This document shows, one piece after another, positions 1 to 22,700 of a stretch of DNA of 64,000 nucleotides (position 1 is the stretch's first letter; every line of letters begins with the position of its first letter). The stretch lies in NCBI GenBank assembly GCA_018873245.2, contig JAEMBT020000004.1, forward strand, positions 7,915,073 through 7,979,072, read 5' to 3'. Source of the stretch: Archegozetes longisetosus. Lineage: Eukaryota > Arthropoda > Arachnida > Sarcoptiformes > Trhypochthoniidae. The notes under the pieces were generated by a model that saw only the letters and a list, made by a program, of their open reading frames with translations, was not told the DNA's origin and ran no database searches. The translations under genes and the position numbers were made by a program.

Positions 1-1160
1 TTCAAAGACTTGATGTCTCTATTATTTATATTTAAGTCCTGACTAAACTCGTCACTAATTTGTTGCCAAACGTTATCTTTTTGTTGTTTCGTATACTTAT
101 CAGTCGTTTTACGCTCAATTATTTTGAGTATTTTTTCGTCGGCAATTATTTAAGTAATTCTATTTCATAATTAGTAAATTTTTTGACGACTCCGAACATT
201 ATTATCACTTTTATTCAGTTTATTTTTATTCATTTTCAATTTTTAATGAATAAACAAACGTTTGTTTACATTTGTTTGCTGGTTTTCTGGTTTTAAAACG
301 GTTTTTACTAAAATTAGTTTTATTAGTCTGTGCATGAGTTTTAAGTTTTGAGTTAAAACCGTTTTAGCGAAAACCGTCTTAAGACTTAAAACCGTTTTAA
401 CTAAAGCTCAACTGTGCATACGGGCCTTAGACCTATATGCACAACTCTATTTAAAATGGGTTTAAGTCTTAAAACCGGCTTAAAACCTGAAACGCGTTTT
501 AAAACTCACTGTACAACTAATATTTAAAACAGTTTTAGTTTAGTCTCGACGTATCGGTCGATGCATCGGTCGATGCTAGTCCCCGTACTAGTGCGACACA
601 CTGATGCAAGTAGCAAACTCTATCGTAGATACAGTGTTTTTAAGGTTACTCGCCTATGTGTGTCGCGCTAATACGTGTATTAGTTGACCTCTAACGGTGC
701 TGCCATCCTATTGAACTAGTTGAAGGATTTAGCAGCTCCATTCACAAAGTTACTTAAGTGAGGACTAGCATCGTCTCATACGCTTGTGCATATCGGCCTT
801 AGACTTTCAAACGAATTGCGCCAATTAATTGACATACACTTTGAACAGAGTAGAGGTCAGAACAGATTTGTTCGCAATAATCTCACTATAACTCACTTTA
901 AATCACTATAAACTGATCAAATCTGAACTATTCTATTGATGTGAACTTTTATGAAATAGTTTTAAAGTTCGAACTCATGACTCTATTATTTGTGAAATCA
1001 TATTATTACTAATTTGAATGAACTTATATTCAAATAATCTGATTGATTATATAGACCGTAAAGACTACTAAACTTTTCATTTAATTAAATGACTGGACAA
1101 GTGATGCAATAGTTGTTTATGTTTTGTTTTTTGAAGATTTAGGCAAATATTGAAAATAAA
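1..1160. other. intergenic, repeat-bearing, no gene seen
   Basis: I see no supportable coding exon here. The segment holds the AACCG-rich repeat at 285-560 and a second occurrence of its border motif near 788-806. The last 100 bases before the FBXW9 start codon are AT-rich and probably contain its promoter and 5' UTR, but no specific element can be named. Confidence 0.5.
285..560. repeat. short degenerate repeat cluster with AAAACCGTTTT units
   Basis: The palindromic unit TAAAACCGTTTTA and close variants occur at least five times in both orientations between about 290 and 535. A border-like motif, GTGCATACGGGCCTTAGAC, ends one block near 415-433 and recurs as GTGCATATCGGCCTTAGAC near 788. 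Related GTGCATGAG lies near 331. Repeated inverted units bordered by a recurring motif suggest a small non-autonomous DNA element or nested copies of one. I cannot assign a family, and no target-site duplication was confirmed. Confidence 0.4.
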
Positions 1161-2678
1161 ATGAATGAGAATTCAGTGAAGATTAAGAATAGTGGTGATT
1201 GTGTCACATTAGAAAACCTTCCCTCAGATATAATATATGTTATTTTGAATTATTGCGACATCAAATGTTTGTCTTCATTGAGTCGTTGTTCAAAAAAGTT
1301 TTATCATTTGCTTAAAAACGATGATTACGTTTGGTTTAGGAAGAGTTCGAACGCTTTAGTCACCAATCAATTGTCAAAACAAATTAAATTTCGTTCTTCT
1401 CGTCTGTTGAGCTCAAGAGATAAATGCAAAATATCTTCTAATTGGAAGAAATCTGTTTATTATGAAAAATGTTTAGTTAGATATAATTCGAGGTTTTGTT
1501 AACTTTTGTTTACATCAAGTTTTCATACGTGAATTAGTTCTTATCATTAGTTTATTACAACTAATTATGAAATAATTATGAAAAGAAATACTTGAGCCAA
1601 AAAGTCACTAAGAATTTCCTTATATTCTGATAACAGGTATTTGCCGTGGATTTGGTTAGAAAAGCAATTTTTGTGGTTTACGAAAGGAGACACAATTTTC
1701 AAGTACAAAAGAAGTGCTAAAACTGGTTCCATTTCTGATCGTCACTCGAATAAATTTCGAACACCATTTGAAGATATTTGTCGCTTTGTTATCAAAAATG
1801 ATTTAGTAATTTCCGGTGGAAGAAAGGGTTCAATAACTGTTTGGAACCAATTCAATAGTAAACCATTAATCAATGAAAATAAGGCCCATTTAAATGATTG
1901 CAATTCCGTCGACTGTTCTTCAAATAATATAATAATTTCTGGCTCTAAAGACACTAATGTTAAGGTTTGGTCTTTTAATCGAAACAGTACTGACAAGAAT
2001 CTAGTTTTGAAGTGTCAAAACACAATATCAATTGAAGACAGGATATGGACTCTTGCCATTAGTGATCTCAAACAGCAATTTATTGTTGGCTCTGCCGGTT
2101 GTGGTCCTCTCAAACCATTACTACTTTATGACATTGAAAGGTATCTTCTACTAAATAAAACTTTCAACTAGTAGACTCTTTCTAAGAGAACATTATTAAT
2201 TTTCAAAACCAAAACAGTGGTCAACTCTTATCAGAATTTGGCAAAAATTATCAAAGAGGAGCTGGAATTCTTCACACTCTTTGGGAATCAGAAACTCAAG
2301 TTCTAAGTTGTGGTTATGATAGCTGTGTTCGATTATGGGACACAAGATTCTCACAAGCCTGGTATATTGTTATTTCATTACTTTTTGACCACGTAAATAA
2401 CGAGTGCAAAATAAATTTAATTTATTTTCAGTGTAATGAAGTGTGAAGACCCTCACGATTCAGCTGTTTATTGCATGGCTTCCGATCACTTTGTTACTAT
2501 TTTGTCAGGGACTGCTAGATATGGTCTGATAAGACTTTGGGACAAAAGATTTTCGAATAAATCTATTCAAATGTATTACGTCGGAAAAAACAATAGTCCA
2601 GTATATTCATTATCATTTGATCCCTTATACGCTTATGTCGCACTCGAGTCTTCTATCAATTTGTTATCTTTTTCATAA
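1161..2678 (+). CDS. FBXW9: F-box/WD-repeat protein, FBXW9-like
   Basis: Four exons: 1161-1492, 1637-2140, 2218-2361 and 2432-2678. All phases agree, giving 408 residues with no frame break. Residues about 17-60 form an F-box (LENLPSDIIYVILNYCD), which in this family binds Skp1 in an SCF ubiquitin ligase. The rest is WD-repeat propeller: ISGGRKGSITVW, IISGSKDTNVKVW, LSCGYDSCVRLWDTR and a final YGLIRLWDKRF blade. The HTLWE...LSCGYD and ECPHDSA-type segments (here CEDPHDSAVYCM) are characteristic of FBXW9 rather than other F-box/WD proteins. The substrate is unknown. The first intron uses a weak donor (GTTTTG). The gene ends 46 bases from the STX18 stop on the opposite strand, so the 3' UTRs probably overlap. 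Confidence 0.88.
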
Positions 2679-2724
2679 CTCAACAATCAAAAAATATATT
2701 TATTTTTAAAATCAAAATTTGGTT

Positions 2725-4057
2725 TCAATCATTATACCAATCAAGAAACAGTATAGTAAATGCAAGGGTTGTTATAAAGAATAAAATCCACACTCGAAAG
2801 CCTGCATTCTTCCTCATAGCTTCGCGCAACTGTTCATTCCCTCCTCTAATGTTTTCAGTCGATGAAATCGTGGTTTCGCTCAATTTATTCAAGTCGATTT
2901 CTTGTTTAAGCACGTTATCAGTGAATATTTCTTGCAATTTTGCGATTTCAATAACTTTTATTTCAATATCCCTAAAAATAGGATACAGAGAAGGATCGGT
3001 TCAAATGTCAGGTTTTGACAATTTGTTCATTAGACTTACTTGACTTCATCACTCAACGAATTCATTTCTTCATATAAATGTTTATTTTCTTCTTCAAACA
3101 TTTGAAGTTCATCTTTACTTAACTCTAACTGTTGATAAGTTTCATCATTACTATCAATAAGAGTTTTGGTTCGGTTCTGACTATTAGTCTCAAATTTGAA
3201 GTTCTCGTTATTAGATTCCGGGAACGAATTCGAGGCAACACTCTCATTCTCTTTATTATCAGAATTGAGTTTGCTTTTCGATTTATTGGGATTGTTCAAA
3301 GTTTTACTTTCATTCGATGAGTTTTTATTTGCAATAATGTTTCCTAAACGTAATAATCTCTGCTTTTCAACTGCTCTTTTAATTCTGATAGCTTTTTGTT
3401 GACTATGAATATCACAAACCATTTTCAGATATTTTTCAACTAAATCGATGACAAGGCTTTGGTGTTCACTTAGCTGGCAATTATTTCTGCGCTTAACTAA
3501 AATTTTTTACAAGTTTTAATTAGTAACAAGATTTTAAGTTATTCAATAGTGATTATCCACTCATATCTAGATTATTATCCTTACCATCAATTCTCAAAAC
3601 TTTGATGACATCATTACATATTTTGATGAAGTTTTCGACATCTGCATCAATTTCATCGCGTTCTCTATCGGTCATCATTGATGCCAATGATAGCAATGGA
3701 CTACTATTTTAATCGTTAAAATTTCAATTTAATTAATTTTAGGTTATATCTAAATTTAACTATTCTAAGACAATAGCAAACAAAAATGAATACTTACTAA
3801 ATATTGATATAATCTTTCCCATTGTCAAGTAAGTACTTCTTCATATCATTGATAGACTTAACCAAATCATTGATTTTTCGACTGAATTCTGAGCTCGTAC
3901 TAGTTGAAAAATTTGATCCTTTCTTCTGATCACTTGTTGGCAAATATTTGGACTTTTGTTTACTTTGTTTAGATTCATGAGAAACTATTTCATCAATTGC
4001 CTTATTTTCAGATTTAATATTTTGCAAACAATCAACAAAAATATGCGTTATCTCCAT
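2725..4057 (-). CDS. STX18: Syntaxin-18-like ER SNARE
   Basis: Four exons read on the minus strand: 4057-3798, 3703-3585, 3496-3040 and 2971-2725. Phases agree and give 360 residues. The N-terminus (MEITHIFVDCLQNIK) and the following LLDNGKDYIN segment match the syntaxin-18 N-terminal domain. A charged low-complexity linker rich in N, S and K follows, then the acidic ELSKDELQMFEEENKHL stretch that opens the SNARE region. The end carries LQEIFTDNVLKQE, then TENIRGGNEQLREA, and a tail anchor AGFRVWILFFITT...LFLDWYND, nearly invariant in the family. Known role: the ER Qa-SNARE that acts with the NRZ tether in Golgi-to-ER retrograde traffic. It diverges head to head from TM2D2 across 778 bases. 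Confidence 0.93.
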
Positions 4058-4835
4058 TTGAAGTATCTACTGAAATAACTATTGATTAAGAATAAAACTT
4101 AATTTCAACAAATTTATTTTTCTTTTAGATCAATAAAAACTATTAACTGTAACAAAAATAGAAAAATAATCAAATGTTAATCACATTATGACGAAATGTG
4201 AGCAAAAGTATCTAAAGTTGTTGTCATCAAATTAAAGTTTATTGGACGTAGTGTATGAATGAAACAAACAATACATTGAATCGGATACAAAAGTGAGTGT
4301 TTCTCCAACAACAGACTGAGTCGTGAATGCGTTTGCAACGAAAGACGTTGATCTGACTTCTGCTGCTTAATACGAATTAATTTGTATTAAGTATTTTAAC
4401 CTAACCTAAAAGCTATCAGTTGATAGTGTTATATTTCAATCCCAATTAATAGATTGTTTTAATGTCAGTTCTTGCTATTAATTGGAGTCAATCCTAACGT
4501 AACTGACATTAAGAAGTGAATCGATGTCTTTAGCATTCGATGACTTGTGGTCTGTATGTATAAGCTTTTAGACAATTGGCTTTTATTAAAACTGATCACA
4601 AATATCAAAATGGCTTTTATGTCACTATAATCTGATTCAATAGATTGATGATCGGATACAAGTGCGTAAAGCAAACAATCTACTACTTTAAGATATTTTT
4701 CAAGATTAATTTGTAAATTGTCTTTTATTATAAACACATTTTATTTCAATTTAAATCTTTCTTTAAGGACTGATAAACAGCAATAAATATAAAGAATTGG
4801 TTTTAAGTCATTAAACATTTATCAATAATAAAGAA
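4058..4835. promoter_or_regulatory. shared intergenic region between divergent STX18 and TM2D2
   Basis: The two start codons face away from each other here, so the 778 bases must hold both 5' UTRs and probably both promoters. I see no TATA box placed convincingly for either gene and no coding exon. Confidence 0.3.
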
Positions 4836-5652
4836 ATGCGAGACAAGACATCATTCCTTTTGTTCATAATAACGTTGTTTTATAGTTTTGGTGATTATTT
4901 AACATTTGGTCAACAATTGAATGAATCCCAGGAATCATGTTCTGAGGACGGTTTTTGTCCGAACACTGATTATGGGCCGCTTTCTCCTTATGTTAGATGC
5001 ATTAATTTGTATGTATTTCTATTGAACACTTAATTGCATTTATGCTAAGATTCACACAACGAATTAATTACAAACCCTTTTGCACTTGAAGACCAATTGA
5101 ATTTCTTGAATGTGACGAACCTTTTGATCATAAGGGAAATGAAACGGCGAGAGAAGAGATGGGACACGGATGTAGCAAAGTATTAGACGTTTCTACTAAG
5201 TAGTTTGAGTTGATATAATTATACTTAAATGTTGACCCATACTATAATTGTTAGTTTGGTGGTCAGAGGTATGAAGACATGCAGTTCACTAAACGAAATT
5301 GCACTGTTTTGGACACAATTCAATGTTATGGAGAAAGAAATTTCATGAAACCTAACTTTCCGTGTGTTAAGTGAGTCGTAACAGAGGTTTTTGCAGAGAT
5401 CGGAAGATATAGTTAATCATTTGATTGCTGTTATACTAGATATACGGGACACTACTTTGTGACCACTTTACTTTATTCTCTTCTACTGGGCTTTCTTGGA
5501 ATGGATCGCTTCTGTTTGGGGCACACGGAACTGCTGTTGGCAAACTGCTCACATTAGGAGGAGTTGGCATTTGGTGGATCGTCGACATCGTTCTGTTAGT
5601 AACTGGACATTTAGTGCCTGAAGACGGCAGCAATTGGATGCCATACGCATAA
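4836..5652 (+). CDS. TM2D2: TM2 domain-containing protein 2, frame broken by one base
   Basis: Exons 4836-5008, 5092-5179, 5255-5370 and 5440-5652. Residues 1-25 look like a signal peptide. The luminal part has the family cysteines, including [27 protein letters not shown] and PNFPCVKYTGHYF. The C-terminal exon encodes the paired TM2 membrane helices with the DRFCLGHT motif (a variant of the DRF motif) between them. In this exon the frame is lost at about 5526-5529: DRFCLGHT reads in one frame, while [16 protein letters not shown]...DGSNW, the hallmark end of TM2D2, reads in another. One missing base, most simply a G in ACGGAA, restores both the match and the exon phase (about 196 residues; human is 214). 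Function is poorly known; Drosophila TM2 proteins act in Notch signalling and phagocytosis. Confidence 0.9.
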
Positions 5653-5739
5653 TTACATCATTTTAGTCATATTAGTGATTATTTTGCTTAAAAGTGTGTA
5701 TAATTAATGTTACATGTAAATATGTATTATATTAGGTGC

Positions 5740-5745
5740 AATAAA
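5740..5745 (+). terminator. probable polyadenylation signal of TM2D2
   Basis: AATAAA lies 88 bases after the TM2D2 stop codon, a normal distance for the 3' end of a small metazoan mRNA. The sequence is common in AT-rich DNA, so this is a placement argument only. Confidence 0.45.
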
Positions 5746-15477
<9,732 letters not shown>

Positions 15478-15928
15478 AATTAAGTCATAATTTAATTCCA
15501 TCCAATATTCCCTGTTCTTACATTTCAGTTATATATTCATCTTTTTTTGTTGCTCTACTGCTAGTCCTTATCATTGGAACAAAAACTACTCCATTCTATT
15601 AGTTAATTGTATTATTTGATCTTAATTTCAATATTAATGCAGAATTAACTACTTATGCATTTCTGTTGTAATTTATACATCTGAAAAACCACCAGATTCA
15701 GAATGAATGCCAAATCAACTTTCGTTTTACTGTATATACAAATGGGTTTAAAGCGATTTTCTATATTGAGCTTAAATTCTGCTGACTTTTAGCGCTTGAC
15801 TCTTGCAAATTCAAGGGTTTTCAACGGTATTGCAATAACGTGCCTATAAGTATATATACTATAAATATAAATATTTAATAAATTAGATATTTTTAAAGAC
15901 AAATTTGTTCAGAAGATTGTTTATAATC

Positions 15929-15934
15929 AATAAA
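15929..15934 (+). terminator. candidate SLK polyadenylation signal
   Basis: AATAAA about 450 bases after the SLK stop. A TAATAAATT variant lies near 15876; either may be used. Confidence 0.3.
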
Positions 15935-16333
15935 GAAATTTTCCTAAAATTTTAATTATTCCTGTGCTAACGCTAAGAAAATACTGTATGACAAAATTGA
16001 GACAATTGTTTGATACAGTTTAGCTTTTATTGAATTTCGAAAAATTTTTTCACAATCAAATAAAAAAATTAAACTAAAAATACTTTGGTTAAAATGTCAG
16101 AATAAGGCAAAAGTTGAATTATTTATAATATGGAAAAATGTAAGTTTTATAGATTGTACAGTGATTTGTATTGAAGGCACTAAATTCACATCTGATAAAC
16201 ATCAGTACTTAGACCGGGTTTCAATTCTGTAACTATTTGTGCTCTGAAGCGATAAAAAGGTATCAAATATAGACAATATTCAGATTAAAGCATATTTTTG
16301 GTTCCATATTTGGTTCGATTGAAAATACGTTTT

Positions 16334-16389
16334 TGGTTCCCAATCGATTGCATCAGAATATAATGACTAAGAATCAAGATTGGGAACCA
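16334..16389. repeat. 11-base inverted repeat downstream of the tetraspanin gene
   Basis: Arms TGGTTCCCAAT (16334-16344) and ATTGGGAACCA (16379-16389) are perfect reverse complements with a 34-base loop. It lies just beyond the tetraspanin stop in its presumed 3' UTR, and two more copies of TTTTGGTTCC sit nearby. It may be a 3' UTR hairpin or the remains of a small element. Confidence 0.5.
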
Positions 16390-16433
16390 TTGTTACAGAA
16401 AAGAATTGATGATTATCTTAACCAATACGTGTT

Positions 16434-18141
16434 TCACATCCAACGTGCCCTTTGTGCCAATATTTGTCCCTGTAGCGATCGCGCCAAGAACATTGCAAAT
16501 AACTGAAATAAATTTAGCAATCCATTTTAATTTCTAGACTTGTGTGAACTTCAGTCAAATACTCAATGTAAATCTAACCTTATAATGCAGACAAGGTTAC
16601 AGTAAGACTAGAAAGTTAGTACTACTTAATCTGAAAGTTTCTTATCTGTTCATTAACTTCTATAGAGAAGGAAAACTTACTAATAAACCGTTAATAGGTC
16701 TGCAATTCATCGAATATCTAATAAGCTGATAGGATCTCATTTAAAGATTAATAATTAGGATAGAAATGAAACTAGTATAGGTTCAAATAGGAGCTGAAAT
16801 TTAATATCAAATAATTAAATACCTGAATGAGAGCAGATCCTAAGCAAACTGCTGCTACGAGATTCATATTTCGTTCTATAATTTCAGTGATCGCTTCAAT
16901 ACAACCTCTTGTATAGATATATTTATTAACTTCTACGACCGAACTTATATTCTGTACATTATAGCCACACATTATATTAATAAGACCACTCTATAAGACA
17001 ATCAGAGTTAATGTTTAGCAAATAAAGATATGAAAGTTTTGCTTACATCAAAATTTCTAGCGTTTCTACAACAAGAAAAAGGCACTGCACAGCGTTCTGG
17101 ACTTGGGTTCGTTTTATTGCAATCGAAGTATATATTTCTTGACCTATAGTTACAAGACATTAGAAATCAGTTTGAATTTGAACAGTAAATAAAGTTATGA
17201 CTAATATTATATACCAATCCTTATATCCCTTATCAGAAATACCACAGCATTTGAATTCAGTTTGGATGACATCGATTAAGTTTTGCAAATTAGAGTCATC
17301 TCTGTATTTAATAATTGGATCTTTAGATAAGCCTTCCTTCAAATAGTATGAAAAGGAATTAGGAAATACAAATGCGACAGTTGATAAAATCACTTCTCCG
17401 ACAAACAGTAGTAAAAGCATTAATGAATACTGTGTTGAAAAGGATAAAAATTATTAAATAGCAATCAATCCTTAGTTAACTAGTTTGATAAATACCAGTT
17501 TAAGTAAACAGAGATTCTCTCTGAGAGCCCCTAAACATCCGGCGAAGCTCATGCTGAAGATAACTCCACCGATAATCATAAGAGCGAGCGATATGTGAAG
17601 AATTATATCTAATATGTTCTGCACCTTGAGAAATGTTTCGTTATATTCTTCTAGGAATGACCATCCGCCCAATCCAATCAAAGTTCCTCCGATCAGCTAT
17701 ACAACAAACCATCATTTATTAATCATTTCAATAATCAATTCATTGATACTATTATTATAGTGATACACAAAGAACTCATGTCATCGACACTTAAGTGCTT
17801 TAAGGTGGTTTCAAGTCATCAATTATGAGTATATCTCTCAAACTTAATTGATCTCGAGATGATCTCAAAAGAGTTGATCATTAAGCACGTGTGAATCACT
17901 GTTAGTATTATTGATATTAATAAAAATATTGATAAATAATTACCCAAAATATGAGATTAAAGAAGAAAAGTGAATATTTAACACACGGCGAGATAAACGA
18001 AAACTCATCATCAAATGAATGCAATTGTATTGCATGTGATCGAGTACGGGAACGACTTCCATGAGACGAGTGGTTGTGATGGTTGTGGTGCGAATGGGAT
18101 GAAGAATGGGAATTTGGGTGATGTGAATGTCTTCGTGCCAT
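16434..18141 (-). CDS. TspanC8-type tetraspanin (TSPAN5/14/17 group)
   Basis: Six exons on the minus strand: 18141-17944, 17696-17496, 17429-17215, 17143-17047, 16990-16823 and 16502-16434; phases agree, 315 residues. The ATG at 18141 is the first true ATG in frame. Four membrane segments are visible. The large extracellular loop carries CCG (194-196) and Cys 213, 223, 229, 230, 245 and 267, eight cysteines in all, which defines the TspanC8 group. The segment NIYFDCN...ERCAVPFSCC closely follows TSPAN5/14/17. Known role of the group: they bind ADAM10 and steer its ER exit and substrate choice, so affecting Notch. Odd feature: the cytoplasmic N-terminus is extended and has 13 histidines in its first 42 residues. 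Which paralogue it is cannot be told by eye. It diverges from OGA across 1.6 kb. Confidence 0.9.
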
Positions 18142-19782
18142 CGACTCGATTAAGGATTTGATCAAATACAGTTGATATCAATAATATTCGATATCACTTT
18201 CAATTATTTCTGTTTTGGTGTCTTATTATTATTAAATTAATTTAAATCTATTCTCAATTAAATGGAATAGAATTAAATTGAATCACAAATTCATATTTAA
18301 TTTAGTTTGATTTTATGTCAATTGTTTTGTTGTAAATGTCTGTCGTATTCATTCGTCTATTGAACAGTTTATAAAATGAATGACTCAAAAGTTTAATACT
18401 CTTACAGAACGCATGCGCTCTACTCATGTATCAATAAATTGTTTGGCTTTCTTTTTGACATATTTTTTATTTTGATTATTTGAGTCGATTGTAGAACTAG
18501 TTTTTCTCAAGTCTTTGTAACTATCATAATCGCTTTAAAGTTGACATTGAATAACAGATTAACTAAGATTAAGTCAAATTCGATGTAATTATATGAAAAG
18601 CATTCAAATGAAAAGTTAGGATTGAGGTAATGTTAGTATAGTTTCAAAGCTGGTTTACAAACTTTTAGCTTAGTTTCAAACGTCAACCAATATATTTCAA
18701 TTTAAATAATTCACGAGAATTAGTGTATCGAAAATCTCTGCTCAAAACTTAAGTCTTTTTCTTATATCACTTCTATTTTATCCTATTTACTGAACAATTT
18801 TAAACGAAATACTTTTCTAATTGAACAAAAACAGCTAAATTTGTGATCAAGTTTTTTTAATGTTTGACAAAAATTCCTAAATTTTTTCCCTAACTATTTG
18901 AATAAAGAAATACCATTTGCTTCATTTTTGTTGAAATAAATAAAAATTCATGTAAATTATAGTAACTATATTTGGCCTCGATTTTCAATTTTTAAACAAA
19001 TTAAAGTGGGTATAGTTTTCAAGGTTTATAATCTCTGATAAATTGCTACACATTGTTATGAAACATAAACAAAAAATGTACTCTTTTATCAAAACACGAA
19101 AGTATGCAATTTGAATGAAATAATTAAAACTTGGGAATAGTTTTAGAAATGAAAATAAATGTTTGAACGACTTGCATCACCACATATTGAATGGGCAGTC
19201 ATTTGATGCAATACGTAACGCTTGTTTTCATGGAAACTACAGCTGATCCTCTAACTAGTGATTTAGGCAAATCATTAAACTTTTGCTCAAACTTGATTCA
19301 AAGTATTAAATCTCTGATTTGTCTACTAATATGCATTAAATTATATTTAGTGATAAATTGAATTTAGATTAATTTAAAAGACAGCTGCATCAATACAAGT
19401 GAATATTGCATAAGCACAACGATTGCTGTACTAACAGGAGTTCACTTGTATTCGAGATGAGAACCAGTTATGACCGGTTCGTATGAATGGATGCATTCCT
19501 TCAACTCGTCGTATCTAAACTTATACGTGAGAACTACTGAGAGTTCAGTCATTGTGAGCATTAAGTCACGCCTTTCAACAACATTGTAGTATTTGACATA
19601 TATTTTAAATAATATTTTCTTTTTATCAATACTTTAATTGTTTTGCTTTAAATCTCGATTGAGTTTAACTTGAATTATAGCTAGTTTTGTTCATAATATA
19701 GTCAATGAATCAATAAATCGTACACATTTATATAAATTAATAAATATATTTCTAGTATTCGGTGAAAAAAAGTGTTTAGAAA
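18142..19782. promoter_or_regulatory. divergent intergenic region, tetraspanin and OGA
   Basis: Both genes start outward from this 1641-base segment, so it should contain two promoters and 5' UTRs. It is AT-rich. The less AT-rich part at about 19430-19530 is nearest OGA and could be its promoter or first non-coding exon, but no motif proves this. Confidence 0.3.
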
Positions 19783-22700
19783 ATGGGCGAAGAATGCGAT
19801 CAAATTGGAACTGATACTAATAACGATAAAAGCAATGAAATTATTAATAATAACAATGGTTTCATGTGTGGTGTCGTGGAAGGTATTTATTAAACTATAA
19901 ATATTTATTAGTAAGCTTTTAGTTTGATGCAATTAATACATTTTTTAGGGTTTTACGGCAGGCCATGGACTACAGATCAGAGAATAGACCTTTTTGTCAA
20001 GTAAGATATCAATCAATCTTGTTATAGATCCATTCAATACTTATATCTCACTTGAGGATACGTTTTATTGGCCTTTAAATGTGCAATTATTGATAGTTTT
20101 GTCACTTAATTATAGATTAAAGCGGTTTGGATTAAACGCTTATATGTATGCACCTAAAGATGATCTCAAACACAGAGCCTGTTGGAGAGAGCTATATTCT
20201 GTTGAGTTAGTATTCTATTAGCATTTAGAGTATAATCCATTTCTTATGACTACTTGATTGTTCAATTCAAGTAGTATATTTAGTCTACAGCCATCAAATC
20301 TTGTGTTTTAATTGTGTTGTTTGTTATAGAGAGGCGGAACAGCTCAGTTCTTTAATAAGTGCTGCTAAAGAAAACTCGATTTTATTTGTATATGCGTTGT
20401 CTCCCGGGTTGGACATATCTTATTCAAACCCTAAAGAAGTTGTTTGCCTTAAACGTAAATTAGAACAAGTTAGTCAATTTGGATGCACTGCATTTGCCCT
20501 TCTATTCGATGACATCGAGCCTGAAATCAGTGAGTCAGACAAAGAAGTTTTCCAGTCATTCGCTTGCGCTCAGGTCTCAGTTACGAATGAAGTCTATCAA
20601 AGCTTGGGTCATGTAAGTCTAAATAGTTGTAAAAATCAAAATGTATTTAATTGGTAACAAAAATATATTTATTAGCCCGCATTTCTCTTCTGTCCGACTG
20701 AATATTGTACTACACGAGCTGTTCCTAATGTTCAAAACTCTGAGTATTTGAATACAATCGGAGCAAAATTGGAAAAGAACATAGATATTATGTGGACTGG
20801 GAATAAAGTAATCTCTCAAACAATAACTGTGCAATCAATGTTAGAATTATCCGAAGTATTGCGTCGCCCACCAGTCATCTGGGATAATTTGCACGCCAAC
20901 GATTACGACCAGAAACGCTTATTTTTAGGTCCATATAGTGGTCGTTCGACTGATCTCATTCCTCATTTGAGAGGTGTTCTGACAAATCCGAACTGTGAAT
21001 ATGAACCAAACTTTATTCCGATCCATACCTTAGCGCAATGGAGTAAATGTAATAGTGATGCCAAATGTGAACTCAGTTCAGTCAGTGCTGACATTAAATT
21101 AGAAGCTGAGAGTGAAAACGGCTCTATTGAAGACATACCAACACATTTGAGTCCAACTGCATATCATCCGAAAAGGCACTAAGAATTTCAATCAATGAGT
21201 GGTTGCCAGAGTTCAATAAAGCGAAGAATGCCTGCGGTCGTTCCAACTCTTTTCTTCATTTGCCTTTAGCTCCGGTTATGCCTCCACTCAATTGTTTGAA
21301 TGATATAACAGATACTTCTCTAACTAATAATATAAGTCCTTCAGCCAAACCATTAGAAATGAATAGGACATCTAATTCGGTGCAGATTAATGAAGTAGAT
21401 GATGATAAACAAACTCTTCAAAATGACGAAATCAAAGAGAATGGTAGTGCAATTCAGTCTTCCGCTAAAGAGCCGAATCAAGTTCTTGAACCAATGGATT
21501 GTAATCCTAGTCCAAGTTCTTCTCCAAAACATAGTTTTGATGCGCAAATGGATGAAACAAATGTGCTGAAAGCTGAAAACTTTGAACCAACCCGTGATCT
21601 GCTCTCAACCAAAGGTGCTCTTAGTATAGATTCAGCTGAAGAAATGCAAACTGAAAGTGAACGCGATTCAGAAATAGATGATGAAGCACGTTCTAATCAG
21701 CTGACATACGAAGACATCGCTCTGTTAGTCGACTTATTCTATTTGCCGTTCGAGCACGGAGGACAAGGACTACAACTTCTTCACGAATTCCATTGGCTTA
21801 AGACAAATGGATTTCTTGTATCTGAATACAGGAGAACGAAAACAGCAGAGCCAGAAGGACCTGAAGTCTCAGAATGGTATGCAAGAGCCGCCAAATTCGA
21901 TGAGATGACATCGTCTGTTGGGAGATTACTGACACGACTGACATTTTGTAAAAACCGTTCGCTTCTGTATGACTTATATCCATATGTTTGGGATGTAAAA
22001 GGAGTCATATCTCTACTCAACTCATATGTCAAATGGTTAGGTAAGAATCGGTATCCTAATCTACTCTATTCTAAGTTGTACTTGGCTTTCCTTTTCATAC
22101 ACAAGTGAACTGACACTAAATTCTCCAATCATATTAATATTTTAATATTAAGCTTATTAGTACTAATTTTACATAACACTATTAAAGCAAAATTTAGGCT
22201 TTACTATGTAATATGAGCTGATATTGTTACTAATCTTACTTGTTAATAACATTTTGGTTTAAGTTGAGGTTATGTTGACTACAATCGGTATTACCTAACC
22301 TAAACTCATCTTGAGTAAGATCCTTATCTGCAACAATCAGTCCAGATTCCATAGTAAAGCCCAAATTCATGATTGAATATAAGGGTAATTATGAATTATA
22401 TGCATAAATTTTTCAAAAATCATTATAATTAATTTTAATGCAAAACTCGATACATTTGAAGTCGAGATGCTCTGAACTGCTTTGCATTTTCTCGAGCGCT
22501 TAATTTAGTTTTTATTGAAATCTTAGTCATTTTGATTGCAGTGAGCTGTTGAACACTTTCTTAGTTTAGGTGGCAAATAGTTTTGTCGCACAAATCAGTG
22601 ATATTTGATTTTAACAGAGATGTGAACAAAATTGGATTTGCGAGCAATTAAAAGTTATTAAATGTAAAATATTGAAAGTCAGTCCACATTTGATTAGATG

